Below are positions 20,540 to 29,577 of a DNA stretch of 64,000 nucleotides, piece by piece. The notes beneath the pieces were generated by a model, which saw nothing but the letters and a program-made list of their open reading frames with translations, was not told the DNA's origin and did no database searches. This stretch comes from Ignavibacteriales bacterium (lineage in GTDB: Bacteria > Bacteroidota > Ignavibacteria > Ignavibacteriales > Ignavibacteriaceae): positions 682,001 to 746,000 of the forward strand of contig JADJEI010000013.1 of assembly GCA_016709155.1 (NCBI GenBank), given 5' to 3'. Within the stretch, counting starts at the first letter, position 1. Every line of letters begins with the position of its first letter. A program made the position numbers and the translations under genes.

Positions 20540-21681
20540 ATGAAACGAGTAATACAACTCTTGTTTCTCTTAGGTTTTGTCTCTTTTTCGTTAGACGTTT
20601 TTGCTCAGGAGCAACCGAGCGCAACAAAATTTCCGATTGGTTCGTTCATCGGTGCAGGTCACGATACTGACCAGGCGGTATACAGAACAAGATTTAATAT
20701 GGCTTTGGATTACACACCGGAGACAGTTAATCCAAACGAAAATGTTTGTGTTATAAAAGTAAAATACAGATATGCAGAGGTACTAAAATTTTACAATCCA
20801 CCAAAGGATACATTTATATTGCACGACACAGTGTTTGTTCAGGACACATTGAAAATCTCAGACTTTAACGAAGATGGTTTGTTTAAGTATTTTGAACTGC
20901 CCACATACGCCTATCCCTCAAAGTTTGGATATGGTCCTGTACCGGAGAAAGTACAAATATATAATGATGAGGTAGATACCTTCTACACGGACTCAAATGG
21001 TGATAATGGGATACAGTTTTGTGTTGATTGGCTTAGGGATAATAACCTTGGAAACTTTATAGATTGATAATATTGAGACCTATGATGCAAGAGTTGGGAT
21101 GAGTATTTGGATTCACGGTCATCAGCATAACGAAATAATTTCTAAAATTAAAACAGCCGAATCAGATTCCGACTGGTCAAACCTCAAATATTGGTACGCA
21201 GCCACGATGAGCCATACACCGTTCAATGGATGCTTACACACCGATGCATATTGTTGACTCATTAGTGCAGCTTTCGAAGGCAGTCCGTTAATAACATACT
21301 TTTATCCATATGGTGGTTAACTGTAAATGGAGATTCTCAGCTTGTAAAGTTTTATAAGATGGCAAATCCTCAAAAACTTATGATAGATTTCTATCCAATC
21401 TCTGCCGATTATGATATTGTCCGCTGGGAAGATTTGGAATCCACACGTCAGCAATTTCAAATAGCACATTCATTACAGCCTGGATTCTGGTATGCGGCTC
21501 AATTAAAACGATTGATGGAGGGGAGATAATCTTTTCTTCCAGCAAAAGACAGATAATAGACGGGCTGGCTACCGTTAAAGGAACAGCCTCACAAAATCTT
21601 ACTCTTGATTTTAATGATCCAAATGATAACACAGGAATTGAAGTACTAACTGATGGAGATTTTACATTATCGAAAAAATAA
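20540..21681 (+). pseudogene. Secreted protein of unknown function with truncated sorting domain, frameshifted
   Basis: The start at 20540 has a perfect GGAGG 8 nt upstream. A signal peptide (MKRVIQLLFLLGFVSFSLDVFA) precedes a 150-residue unrecognised domain (GSFIGAGHDTDQAVYRTRFN). The first frame stops at 21067. The same protein continues one base off (DNIETYDARVGMSIWIHGHQHNEI, then WYAATMSHTPFNG), changes again near 21255 and 21320, and ends at 21681 with IEVLTDGDFTLSKK and a stop. The F-T-L-S-K end is exactly where a T9SS sorting domain (usually continuing N-Y-P-N-P-F) begins, so the domain is cut after its first residues, either by an indel or by a real truncation. Function unknown. Confidence 0.65.
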
Positions 21682-21805
21682 TTGCTTACCCATATTCAAT
21701 CTTTTTCCCTTTTATGCCAATCTTTAGGAAAATTCGTTTTTCGCTCATTTTAATACTTTCCTAACTCTACCAAAGCTTGGTTGGGCTGTACGCTACTTCT
21801 GTTGG

Positions 21806-21981
21806 ACTCAACCACGTTGCGTCATGCTTGACCACACTTGCGTCAAGCTTCACCTGACTTGCGTCATGCTTGACCACACTTGCGTCAGTCTTCACCGCAC
21901 TTGCGTTATACTTAACCGACATAACGTCAATGCTAACGCTCACTCCATCAGTTCTGACTACAACTAAGTCATGCTTTACTA
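21806..21981. repeat. 21-bp tandem array, eight degenerate units
   Basis: The core CGTCA recurs at 21820, 21841, 21862, 21883, 21904, 21925, 21946 and 21967, exactly every 21 bp. A typical unit is CACACTTGCGTCAAGCTTCAC. Because 21 is a multiple of three, the minus strand reads as a heptapeptide repeat (VKLDASV, VKHDASQ and so on), but there is no start signal. The remainder of 21682-22216 holds no gene that I can see. Confidence 0.85.
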
Positions 21982-22216
21982 AGCCGGCATTGGGTATAAC
22001 AAAATAATCAAGGACATATAACGTGGGGTCAATGAAGTGATAAAAAATAAATGAAATTATTCTGAAGATAAACTTACTTTTGCTAACACTGAATGCCGAA
22101 TAACCGGCGCCTTTTGTATTCTAAATAAAATTCAAACCAGCATGCATTCACGGTTTTGATATACTTCCAACTGATTAAATAGCAATTTAAACTCGCGAAG
22201 CAAAGTACAGACTAAA

Positions 22217-24220
22217 TCAATAGTCCTCGTCAAGCAGCCAGCCTTCGGCAAGTTCTTTTTTCATTTCAGAAATGAAGCGGGATGGTTTTGATAATGTCAT
22301 TCCGGCTTCGCGGTCATAAAGGTTCATCGGGTAGGTGACAAATAAATTTTGCTTTGCGCGGGTGGAGGCAACATACATCAGGCGTCTCTCCTCCTCAAGT
22401 GTTTCGATACTTTCGGCCGATCGGCTCGAGGGAAAATATCCTTCGACTGCATGAATAATAAAAACTGAATGCCACTCCAAACCTTTTGCAGAATGGATGG
22501 TGGAAAGTGTAAGGAACTCTTCATCTTTTTCGGGAGTGCCGACATCCACTACGCTTTCAATTATCGGTTCGATTGCCATATCCGCAAGCAAACTATCGAG
22601 CGAACGATAATTTTCCGTTATGTTCAAAAATATTTCGAGATCTTTTTTGCGCTTATTAAAATCATCATACTTATCTTTAAATAATGGGTAGTAGTAATCA
22701 ACAACCATCTGCGCTTTTTCTGAGGGCAGGTTTTGTTTGGTGTGGAGATTGTAAAGCAATTCCAAAAGATGGCTGAGTTTTTCATTTTTTAAAATTGACG
22801 GCTGATGATCGGGGTGGGTTTTTATTGAAAGCCGTGCAGTAGAAATTTCATCAAGAATTTTTTGTGCGGTTTTTGGTCCCACTCCTTCGTGCAAAAGTAA
22901 AACTCTGAACCAGCTTACCGCATCTTTCGGGTTGGCAGCTATTCGAAGAAAAGCGAGCACATCTTTAACATGTGCAGTTTCAACAAACTTCATTCCGCCA
23001 ACTTTAATAAACGGAATGTTCGCTTTGGATAATTCAATTTCCAGATCAAAAGAAAAAAAAGAAGATCGAAACAATACAGCAATATCATTTAACGCCACAC
23101 CTTCTTCCCTAAGTTCGAGAACTTTCTCAATAATAAATTTCGATTGAAGATTCTCATTCGATGCTGCAACAATGTACGGAAGATTTCCCCCCGGCTTTCG
23201 CGTGTAAAGTACTTTGGTGTATTTCTCAACTGCCTGATCATTTATGTGATTTGCAAAATCAAGCACGGATTGAACACTGCGATAATTTTCTTCAAGCTTA
23301 ATGATATTTACATCCTTAAATAGCTTTGGAAAATCAAGTATGTTTTTATAATTGGCTCCGCGAAAGGAATAAATCGCCTGTGAATCATCTCCCACTACCA
23401 TAACATTGTTATTTCTCTGCGCAAGTCCTTGAACAATATCCGCTTGAAGTTTATTTGTATCCTGGTATTCGTCAACCATCACAAAATTTATTGATGAAAG
23501 AAGTGACTTCGCTGCGGGACCGTGTTCAAGTAAAAAATTTCTTAAATAAACTAAAAGGTCATCGTAATCAAGTAGATTATTTTTTCTTTTATAATCAGAA
23601 TAAATTTTATTGATGTCCAAAATTCTATCAAGCTGATCTAAAAAGTGCGGGTAGTTTTGTTCAATTAAATCGGATATTGATTTGTCAGTATTCACATTCA
23701 GTGAAAAAACTTTTACAAGTGTCTGCTTGTTTGGAAATCTTTTTTCTTTGGTGATAAACCCTGCCTGGCTTCTGATGAGATTCACAACATCTTCGCTGTC
23801 TGATTGATCCATAATGGTAAATGAAGAATCGAGCCCGACTGCCTTAGCATATTTTCGTAAAGTCAGATTAGCGAATGAATGAAAAGTGCCGCCTCGTATT
23901 TTTCCGCAGCGATGATCGAGCAGAACGGAAGCGCGGTTCATCATTTCGTTTGCTGCTTTGCGCGTAAATGTGAGAAGTAAAATTGATTCGGGATCGTAAC
24001 CCATTTCAACTAACCTTGCGACACGGTAAACAAGAGTTCGTGTTTTACCCGTCCCTGCACCGGCTATGATTAGGTATGCACCATCAACGGCAGAGGCAGC
24101 TTCATATTGTGCAGCGTTGAGTGATTCTTTATAGTTAATAACGAAACGGGCTTCGTCAAAAGATTTTTTTATGAAGCCCGCATCTTTAATTCTCTTAAGC
24201 TGATATTTTTTTTGCTCCAT
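22217..24220 (-). CDS. UvrD/PcrA-family ATP-dependent DNA helicase
   Basis: About 667 residues, shorter than PcrA/UvrD (720-740) but with all SF1A motifs: YLIIAGAGTGKTRTLVYR (motif I), TFTRKAANEM (Ia), FHSFA, VMVDEYQDT (II), VVGDDSQAIYSFRGA (III), LEENYRS (IV), TIHSAKGLEWHSVF (V) and RRLMYVASTRAK (VI). It unwinds DNA 3' to 5' in repair. I prefer the ATG at 24220 over the TTG one codon earlier, since ATG overlaps the upstream stop as TGATG. It forms a unit with the two genes upstream. Confidence 0.9.
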   Translation of the reverse strand: MEQKKYQLKRIKDAGFIKKSFDEARFVINYKESLNAAQYEAASAVDGAYLIIAGAGTGKTRTLVYRVARLVEMGYDPESILLLTFTRKAANEMMNRASVLLDHRCGKIRGGTFHSFANLTLRKYAKAVGLDSSFTIMDQSDSEDVVNLIRSQAGFITKEKRFPNKQTLVKVFSLNVNTDKSISDLIEQNYPHFLDQLDRILDINKIYSDYKRKNNLLDYDDLLVYLRNFLLEHGPAAKSLLSSINFVMVDEYQDTNKLQADIVQGLAQRNNNVMVVGDDSQAIYSFRGANYKNILDFPKLFKDVNIIKLEENYRSVQSVLDFANHINDQAVEKYTKVLYTRKPGGNLPYIVAASNENLQSKFIIEKVLELREEGVALNDIAVLFRSSFFSFDLEIELSKANIPFIKVGGMKFVETAHVKDVLAFLRIAANPKDAVSWFRVLLLHEGVGPKTAQKILDEISTARLSIKTHPDHQPSILKNEKLSHLLELLYNLHTKQNLPSEKAQMVVDYYYPLFKDKYDDFNKRKKDLEIFLNITENYRSLDSLLADMAIEPIIESVVDVGTPEKDEEFLTLSTIHSAKGLEWHSVFIIHAVEGYFPSSRSAESIETLEEERRLMYVASTRAKQNLFVTYPMNLYDREAGMTLSKPSRFISEMKKELAEGWLLDEDY

Positions 24221-24783
24221 CAATCAAAAGCTTTGGGTTTGTTGATTATCTCACTGAAGATGTAATAATCTCTGAAAGTCTTTTGGTTTCGAAAGACTTC
24301 ACGCATTCTTGTTTGCACCGGATTTCCCATATCCCGTTTAACTACTTCAGACTGAACGAATTTTTTCGACAACTCATCAATGCTTTTATCAAGAATAGGT
24401 TTTAACATTCTCGATTTGATTTGAGTATCGTTCCAATCTGGATTTTCTGTGTGCTCGGAAACAGTCGGAGTATGCCAGCTAGATTCATCGTAACCAGCAG
24501 GTTTATATTCAAGTGAAGTATTTTTATCGAGGTTCGGCTCAGATTTTTGTGTTTCGATACTGCCATTAATTTTTTGCGGAGTTTCTTTTTTAAAAAGATT
24601 TTCTAACTCTTTTAATATATCATAGTCTGCTGCCGGGGGTGTAGTCTTAATTTGTCTGTCAGGCGCCTTCAAATCGGGAACTTTATTTTCGGTCTGCTGT
24701 CCCTGTTTCTTCTTTTTGAATAATGGACTTAAGAAGCTAAAAATGATGAACAGATAAATCAGTATTTCAAAAAAATTATCCAT
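24220..24783 (-). CDS. Membrane-anchored protein of unknown function between floA and a UvrD-like helicase
   Basis: 187 residues. There is one N-terminal transmembrane segment (FFEILIYLFIIFSFLSPLF), then a basic KKKKQ anchor, a long polar low-complexity middle (about 30-140, rich in K, E, P and N) and a short ordered C-terminus (QTRMREVFRNQKTFRDYYIFSEIINKPKAFD). It is two bases downstream of floA and overlaps the helicase start, so it is co-translated. Its layout suggests a cytoplasmic tail docked to the membrane near the flotillin. No family recognised. Confidence 0.75.
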   Translation of the reverse strand: MDNFFEILIYLFIIFSFLSPLFKKKKQGQQTENKVPDLKAPDRQIKTTPPAADYDILKELENLFKKETPQKINGSIETQKSEPNLDKNTSLEYKPAGYDESSWHTPTVSEHTENPDWNDTQIKSRMLKPILDKSIDELSKKFVQSEVVKRDMGNPVQTRMREVFRNQKTFRDYYIFSEIINKPKAFD

Positions 24784-24785
24784 GA

Positions 24786-25768
24786 CTATTTATCTTTTTT
24801 CTGTTCAGGTTTTGCAATCGAATCTCTCATTTCAGTATCAGCCTGAATATTTTTCATTTTATAATAATCAAAGATTCCAAGATTGCCGCTCCTAAAAGCA
24901 TCCGCCATTGCTTTTGGAATTTCTGCCTCCGCTTCTACTACGCGAGCGCGTTGTTTGGCAACGTCTGCAATGTTTTCCTGCTCACTTGCAACTGCGGCAG
25001 CTCTTCGCTCTTCGGCTTTTGCTCGCGCCACTTTCAAATCCGCTTCCGCTTGATCTGTCTGTAAAATAGCTCCGATGTTTTGACCGATATCAACGTCTGC
25101 AATATCAATAGATAGAATTTCGAATGCGGTCCCTGAATCCAATCCTTTGGCGAGTACGCTTTTAGAAATTCTGTCCGGATTTTCTAAAACTTCTTTATGA
25201 GTTGCGCTCGAGCCGATAGTCGAAACAATTCCTTCGCCAACACGGGCAAGAATTGTAGCTTCACCAGCACCACCAACAAGTCTTTCAATATTTGCACGAA
25301 CAGTAATTCGCGCAATTGCTTTCAATTGAATACCGTCCTTTGCAACTGCAGCTACCATTGGTGTTTCAATTACTTTTGGGATAACGGACATTTTAACTGC
25401 TTCAAGAACATCTCTGCCAGCAAGATCAATTGCAGCAGCGCGCTCGAAAGTTAAACCAAGATTTGCTTTGTCTGCTGAGATAAGTGCATTAATCACTTTG
25501 ACTACATTTCCACCGGCGAGAAAATGTGCTTCAAGTTTTGGAAGATCAACAGTTAACCCCGCCTTGGTTGCGGTGATTATGCTGCGTACTATTATTACAG
25601 GTGGAACTTTTCGCAATCGCATTCCAACGAGATCTTTAAATATTTTTAATTTTACTCCGGAGAAAAATGCGGTGATATAAAGACCGATAGGAATAAAATA
25701 TAAAAAGATAAAAAGAATAAAATGATTGCAATAATTACTACAATTGATAAACCGAATACTGCTTCCAT
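24786..25768 (-). CDS. floA: Flotillin-like protein FloA, one frameshift near the N-terminus
   Basis: The body from 25622 matches FloA/YqfA (UPF0365): MRLRKVPPVIIVRSII, ERAAAIDLAGRDVLEAVKMSVIPKVIETP, VAAVAKDGIQLKAIARITVRANIERLVGG, GSSATHKEVLENPD, then an Ala/Glu coiled coil (about 190-250) and a C-terminal tail. The membrane hairpin lies upstream in other frames: MEAVFGLSIVVIIAIILF from the ATG at 25768, then IPIGLYITAFFSGVKLKIFKDLVG. A missing T near 25700 in a T-run separates them. Corrected length is about 327 residues, the family size. FloA scaffolds ordered membrane domains. No NfeD partner gene is next to it; the neighbour is instead the 187-residue anchored protein. Confidence 0.9.
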
Positions 25769-26111
25769 AACTTCTCCATAATTAAATAATCAAAAAAACT
25801 TAAATGAAAATAAAGAAATTTTTACTGATGTTCATCAGCAAAATATTGTTTGATTCAAAGACAGAATGGTCAATATTACAAAATGTCTGATTTCATTCAA
25901 TAATTTCAGTCTAAATTTCTCTCTTTTAAGCTTATTAAATGGTATGTAAATTGCCATACAAAATTAATTAATTATTGTGCCTATTTTAATTGTGAGAAAT
26001 ATTACAAAATCTCTCACAGATCAAATATCAATGTTGATTGCTGAATTTTCAGGCTTTATATTAGTAAGAGCTTTTGCAGTTAAAGTTATTGATTAAAAAT
26101 AAAGGAATAAA
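25769..26111. other. Divergent promoter region between floA and clpC
   Basis: 343 bp, very AT-rich, with no gene seen. It must hold promoters for both directions. A ribosome site AAAGGAATAAA precedes the clpC ATG. I could not assign a clear sigma-factor box or a CtsR-type operator. Confidence 0.5.
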
Positions 26112-28616
26112 ATGGACGGAAATTTTTCGGATAGATTACAGGACGTAATCAGGCTAAGCAGGGAAGAAGCACTTCGTCTTGGTCACGATTATATCGGCAC
26201 CGAACATCTTCTTCTAGGAGTTATTAGAGAAGGACAGGGAGTTGCTGTTCGTTTGTTAAGAAACCTTGACTGTGATTTGTTAAAATTGAAAAAAGCTGTC
26301 GAAGATACGGTTAGAACTTCGGGCGGAACTATGACAATCGGCAATTTGCCATTGACAAAACAGGCTGAAAAAGTTTTAAAGATCACGCAGATTGAATCTA
26401 AAATTTATAAAGCAGACGTTATTGGCACAGAACATCTTCTGCTTTCTCTTTTAAGAGATGAGGACAATATTGCTACTCAAATCCTTCATCAATTTAATAT
26501 TACTTATGATGCTACACGATCAGAATTAAATTCAATGCTTTCATCAAAAGGAACAAAAGACACATCGTCTCAGCAAATTCCCCCTGATAGAAAAATTGAA
26601 CGTACAAAAACTCCGGTGCTAGATAATTTTGGCAGAGATTTAACTAAACTCGCTATCGAAGATAAACTTGATCCTGTTGTAGGCAGAGAGAAAGAAATTG
26701 AGCGAGTTGCACAAATACTTAGCCGTCGAAAGAAAAATAATCCGGTGCTGATTGGCGAACCCGGCGTTGGTAAAACTGCAATCGCTGAAGGACTTGCATT
26801 AAGAATAATTCAGAAAAAAGTTCCAAGATCTTTACAGGATAAACGAGTTGTGACTTTAGATCTTGCAGGATTGGTTGCAGGCACAAAATATCGCGGTCAG
26901 TTTGAAGAACGAATGAAAGCATTAATGAACGAACTTGAGAAAGCCAAAGATGTAATTCTGTTTATTGATGAACTTCACACTATTGTTGGTGCAGGGGGGG
27001 CATCCGGTTCGCTTGACGCTTCTAATATGTTTAAACCCGCACTTTCACGTGGAGATATTCAATGTATCGGTGCAACAACTCTTGATGAGTACAGAAAATT
27101 TATTGAAACAGACGGTGCGTTAGATAGAAGATTTCAAAAAGTGATGGTTGATCCTCCAAGCTATGATGAGACTCTAAAAATTCTTGAGAATATTAAATTC
27201 AAATATGAAGAACATCATCATGTGCGTTATTCTAAAGACGCAATTCAGTCAGCCGTAAAATTAAGCAACAGGTATATTACTGATAGGCATCTTCCCGATA
27301 AGGCAATTGATGTATTAGATGAAGCCGGGTCAAGAGTGCACATGGGAAATTTTGAAGTACCGAAAGTAGTGCTCGATCTTGAAGCAGATATTGAGCAAAT
27401 CAGAAAAGAAAAAGCAGGCGTTGTTAAACGTCAGGATTATGAAGAAGCTGCAAGACTGCGCGATAAGGAAAGAAATTTACAGGCAGAACTTGAAATTGCC
27501 AAACGTGATTGGGATAATCAAACAAAAGATATTGTTTACGATGTTTCTGAGGATGATATTGCAACCGTTGTGGCAATGATGACAGGCATTCCTGTTAATC
27601 GTGTAGCTCAAACTGAATCGGAAAAATTATTACACATGGAAGATGCGCTTAAAGGGGTAATCGTTGGACAGGATGAGGCGGTTTCAACTTTAACCCGCGC
27701 TATCAGAAGAACCCGTGCCGGTTTGAAAAATCCGAACAGACCGATCGGGAGTTTTGTATTCCTCGGACCAACCGGGGTGGGTAAAACTGAACTCTGTAAA
27801 GCACTCGCCCGTTATCTTTTTGATTCAGAAAATTCTCTCATCAGAATTGATATGAGTGAATACATGGAAAAGTTTGCCGTTTCAAGGCTTGTCGGAGCAC
27901 CTCCCGGATACGTCGGTTATGAGGAAGGGGGACAACTTACAGAAAAAGTCAGGCGTAAACCTTACTCGGTTGTATTGTTTGATGAAATTGAAAAAGCACA
28001 TCCGGATATTTTTTCTCTGTTGCTGCAGGTGCTCGATGATGGAATACTTACAGACAGTCTTGGGAGAAGAGTTGATTTCAGAAATACCATACTGATTATG
28101 ACTTCTAACATAGGCACTAAGGACATAAAAAATATTTCATCATTTGGTTTTGGCGGTGAGTCAGGCTCTGATAGATATTCAAGTTTGAAAAACACAGTTG
28201 AAGATGCAATGAAGAAATTATTCAACCCTGAATTTCTAAATAGGATTGATGAAACAATCGTTTTCAGAAATCTTGAAAAAGAAGATATAATGAAAATTAT
28301 TGACATTCAGATTCAAGATCTATTCAAGAATATCCATGAAAATAAAATGGAACTTGTCATTGATCAATCGGCAAAAGATTTTATTGTTGATAAAGGATTC
28401 GATCCTAAATATGGTGCCCGCCCGCTTAGACGTGCAATTCAAAAATATATCGAAGACCCTCTTGCCGAAGAAATTCTCAAAGGATCATTTAAAGAAGGAA
28501 CAAAAATTATTGCAAAGCATATTGCGAACACAGAGATATTAGTTTTCTTTGATGAATCATTAGATACGAATATTTCTGATGAAACTAAGGAAAAAACCGA
28601 CTCTTCAAGTGTTTGA
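26112..28616 (+). CDS. clpC: ATP-dependent Clp protease ATP-binding subunit ClpC
   Basis: 834 residues. Two Clp_N repeats (1-145, GTEHLLLGVIREGQGVA and GTEHLLLSLLRDED) are followed by AAA domain 1 with Walker A GEPGVGKT at about 214. A UVR-type middle domain (YEEAARLRDKERNLQAELE, about 440-460) follows. AAA domain 2 has Walker A GPTGVGKT at about 552 and DEIEKAHP, and a D2-small domain (PKYGARPLRRAIQKYIEDPLAE) ends the chain. ClpC unfolds proteins for ClpP; the ClpP contact tripeptide region lies in D2. The mcsAB and ctsR genes common in Firmicutes operons are absent here. A strong terminator follows immediately. Confidence 0.96.
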   Translation: MDGNFSDRLQDVIRLSREEALRLGHDYIGTEHLLLGVIREGQGVAVRLLRNLDCDLLKLKKAVEDTVRTSGGTMTIGNLPLTKQAEKVLKITQIESKIYKADVIGTEHLLLSLLRDEDNIATQILHQFNITYDATRSELNSMLSSKGTKDTSSQQIPPDRKIERTKTPVLDNFGRDLTKLAIEDKLDPVVGREKEIERVAQILSRRKKNNPVLIGEPGVGKTAIAEGLALRIIQKKVPRSLQDKRVVTLDLAGLVAGTKYRGQFEERMKALMNELEKAKDVILFIDELHTIVGAGGASGSLDASNMFKPALSRGDIQCIGATTLDEYRKFIETDGALDRRFQKVMVDPPSYDETLKILENIKFKYEEHHHVRYSKDAIQSAVKLSNRYITDRHLPDKAIDVLDEAGSRVHMGNFEVPKVVLDLEADIEQIRKEKAGVVKRQDYEEAARLRDKERNLQAELEIAKRDWDNQTKDIVYDVSEDDIATVVAMMTGIPVNRVAQTESEKLLHMEDALKGVIVGQDEAVSTLTRAIRRTRAGLKNPNRPIGSFVFLGPTGVGKTELCKALARYLFDSENSLIRIDMSEYMEKFAVSRLVGAPPGYVGYEEGGQLTEKVRRKPYSVVLFDEIEKAHPDIFSLLLQVLDDGILTDSLGRRVDFRNTILIMTSNIGTKDIKNISSFGFGGESGSDRYSSLKNTVEDAMKKLFNPEFLNRIDETIVFRNLEKEDIMKIIDIQIQDLFKNIHENKMELVIDQSAKDFIVDKGFDPKYGARPLRRAIQKYIEDPLAEEILKGSFKEGTKIIAKHIANTEILVFFDESLDTNISDETKEKTDSSSV

Positions 28617-28640
28617 AATAGACAAATCTTTTTTATTCAA

Positions 28641-28669
28641 AAGCGTATTACTTTTAATACGCTTTTTTT
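28641..28669 (+). terminator. Rho-independent terminator of clpC
   Basis: A perfect 10-bp stem AAGCGTATTA / TAATACGCTT with a CTTT loop, followed by a run of seven T. It overlaps the first possible start of the next frame, which supports choosing the later ATG for that gene. Confidence 0.93.
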
Positions 28670-28702
28670 ATGCTTATTTTTGATAAACAATTTGAGGAAC
28701 TT

Positions 28703-28993
28703 ATGCGTTTATCTAACAAAGAAATAGAATCTAAAATACTTTCCTATGAAGGATGGTCTTACAAATCGGGGCAAATCTCTAAAGAATATTTGTTTAAGGA
28801 TTTTCAGCAGGCGCTAAACTTCGTCAATAAAGTTGGCGAAGCCGCTGAAAAGGAAAACCATCATCCGGATATTTTTATTCATTCCTGGAATAAAGTAAGG
28901 GTAAGCCTGTCCACTCATGATGAAGGCGGGGTTACTCAAAAAGATATTCAACTCGCAAAAATATTTCAATCTATTCAAAAAAAATTTTTATGA
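28703..28993 (+). CDS. phhB: 4a-hydroxytetrahydrobiopterin dehydratase (pterin carbinolamine dehydratase)
   Basis: 96 residues from the ATG at 28703, which has GAGGAACTT just upstream. An earlier in-frame ATG at 28670 lies in the clpC terminator and is unlikely. Family marks: GWSYKSGQISKEYLFKDFQQALNFVNKV, then AEKENHHPDIFIHSWNKVRVSLSTHD, which contains the catalytic HH-P-D block. It recycles 4a-hydroxy-pterin after aromatic hydroxylation; no hydroxylase gene is in the window. Its stop overlaps the pyrE start. Confidence 0.9.
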   Translation: MRLSNKEIESKILSYEGWSYKSGQISKEYLFKDFQQALNFVNKVGEAAEKENHHPDIFIHSWNKVRVSLSTHDEGGVTQKDIQLAKIFQSIQKKFL

Positions 28994-29577
28994 AAAATTA
29001 CAACGAGCAGGAAATAATCGAAATATTTAAATCAAGCCAGGCTCTTTTAAGCGGGCATTTTCTATTAACCTCGGGCAGGCACAGTAATATTTATTTTCAA
29101 TGTGCTAAGGTTCTTCAATATCCTCAATACAACCAAATTGTGTGTACAGAGATTGCTGATCATTATAAAGATTATGATATCGCCACGGTCATTGCCCCTG
29201 CAATTGGGGGCTGTGTTGTAGGGCAGGAAGTCGCTCGTCAGTTAAATAAACGATTCATCTTTGCCGAGCGTGAAGATAAAAAACTTACTCTGCGAAGGGG
29301 TTTTTCGTTTGAAGCTGGTGAGAAAGTATTAATTTGTGAGGATGTTGTAACAACAGGTGGAAGTGTTTTTGAAGTCATTGACATAGTTAAGAATGCCGGT
29401 GCACAAATCGTCGGAGTTGGATTTATCGTTGACCGTAGTAACGGGGAGGTACAATTTGGCTATCCTCAATTCAGTACAGTGAAATTAAATGCAGTTTCTT
29501 ACTCGGCGGATGAATGTCCGTTATGTAAAGAAAAACTTCCGCTTATTAAACCGGGCTCAAGAAAAATTTCAGTATGA
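28990..29577 (+). CDS. pyrE: Orotate phosphoribosyltransferase
   Basis: 195 residues. GHFLLTSGRHSNIYFQCAKV, VIAPAIGGCVVGQEVARQL, FAEREDKKLTLRRGF and the PRPP-binding CEDVVTTGGSVFE are all in place. It makes OMP from orotate and PRPP in pyrimidine synthesis. It overlaps phhB by 4 bp and the MscS gene by 4 bp, so the three are translationally coupled. Confidence 0.95.
   Translation: MKNYNEQEIIEIFKSSQALLSGHFLLTSGRHSNIYFQCAKVLQYPQYNQIVCTEIADHYKDYDIATVIAPAIGGCVVGQEVARQLNKRFIFAEREDKKLTLRRGFSFEAGEKVLICEDVVTTGGSVFEVIDIVKNAGAQIVGVGFIVDRSNGEVQFGYPQFSTVKLNAVSYSADECPLCKEKLPLIKPGSRKISV

Noticed and set aside
21806..21981. CRISPR or coding heptapeptide repeat
   Set aside because: The period is 21 bp without spacers and without a start codon or ribosome site, so neither reading is supported.
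28670..28702. Upstream start for the pterin dehydratase
   Set aside because: The ATG at 28670 directly follows the clpC terminator without a ribosome site, while 28703 has GAGGAAC in place and gives the family length.
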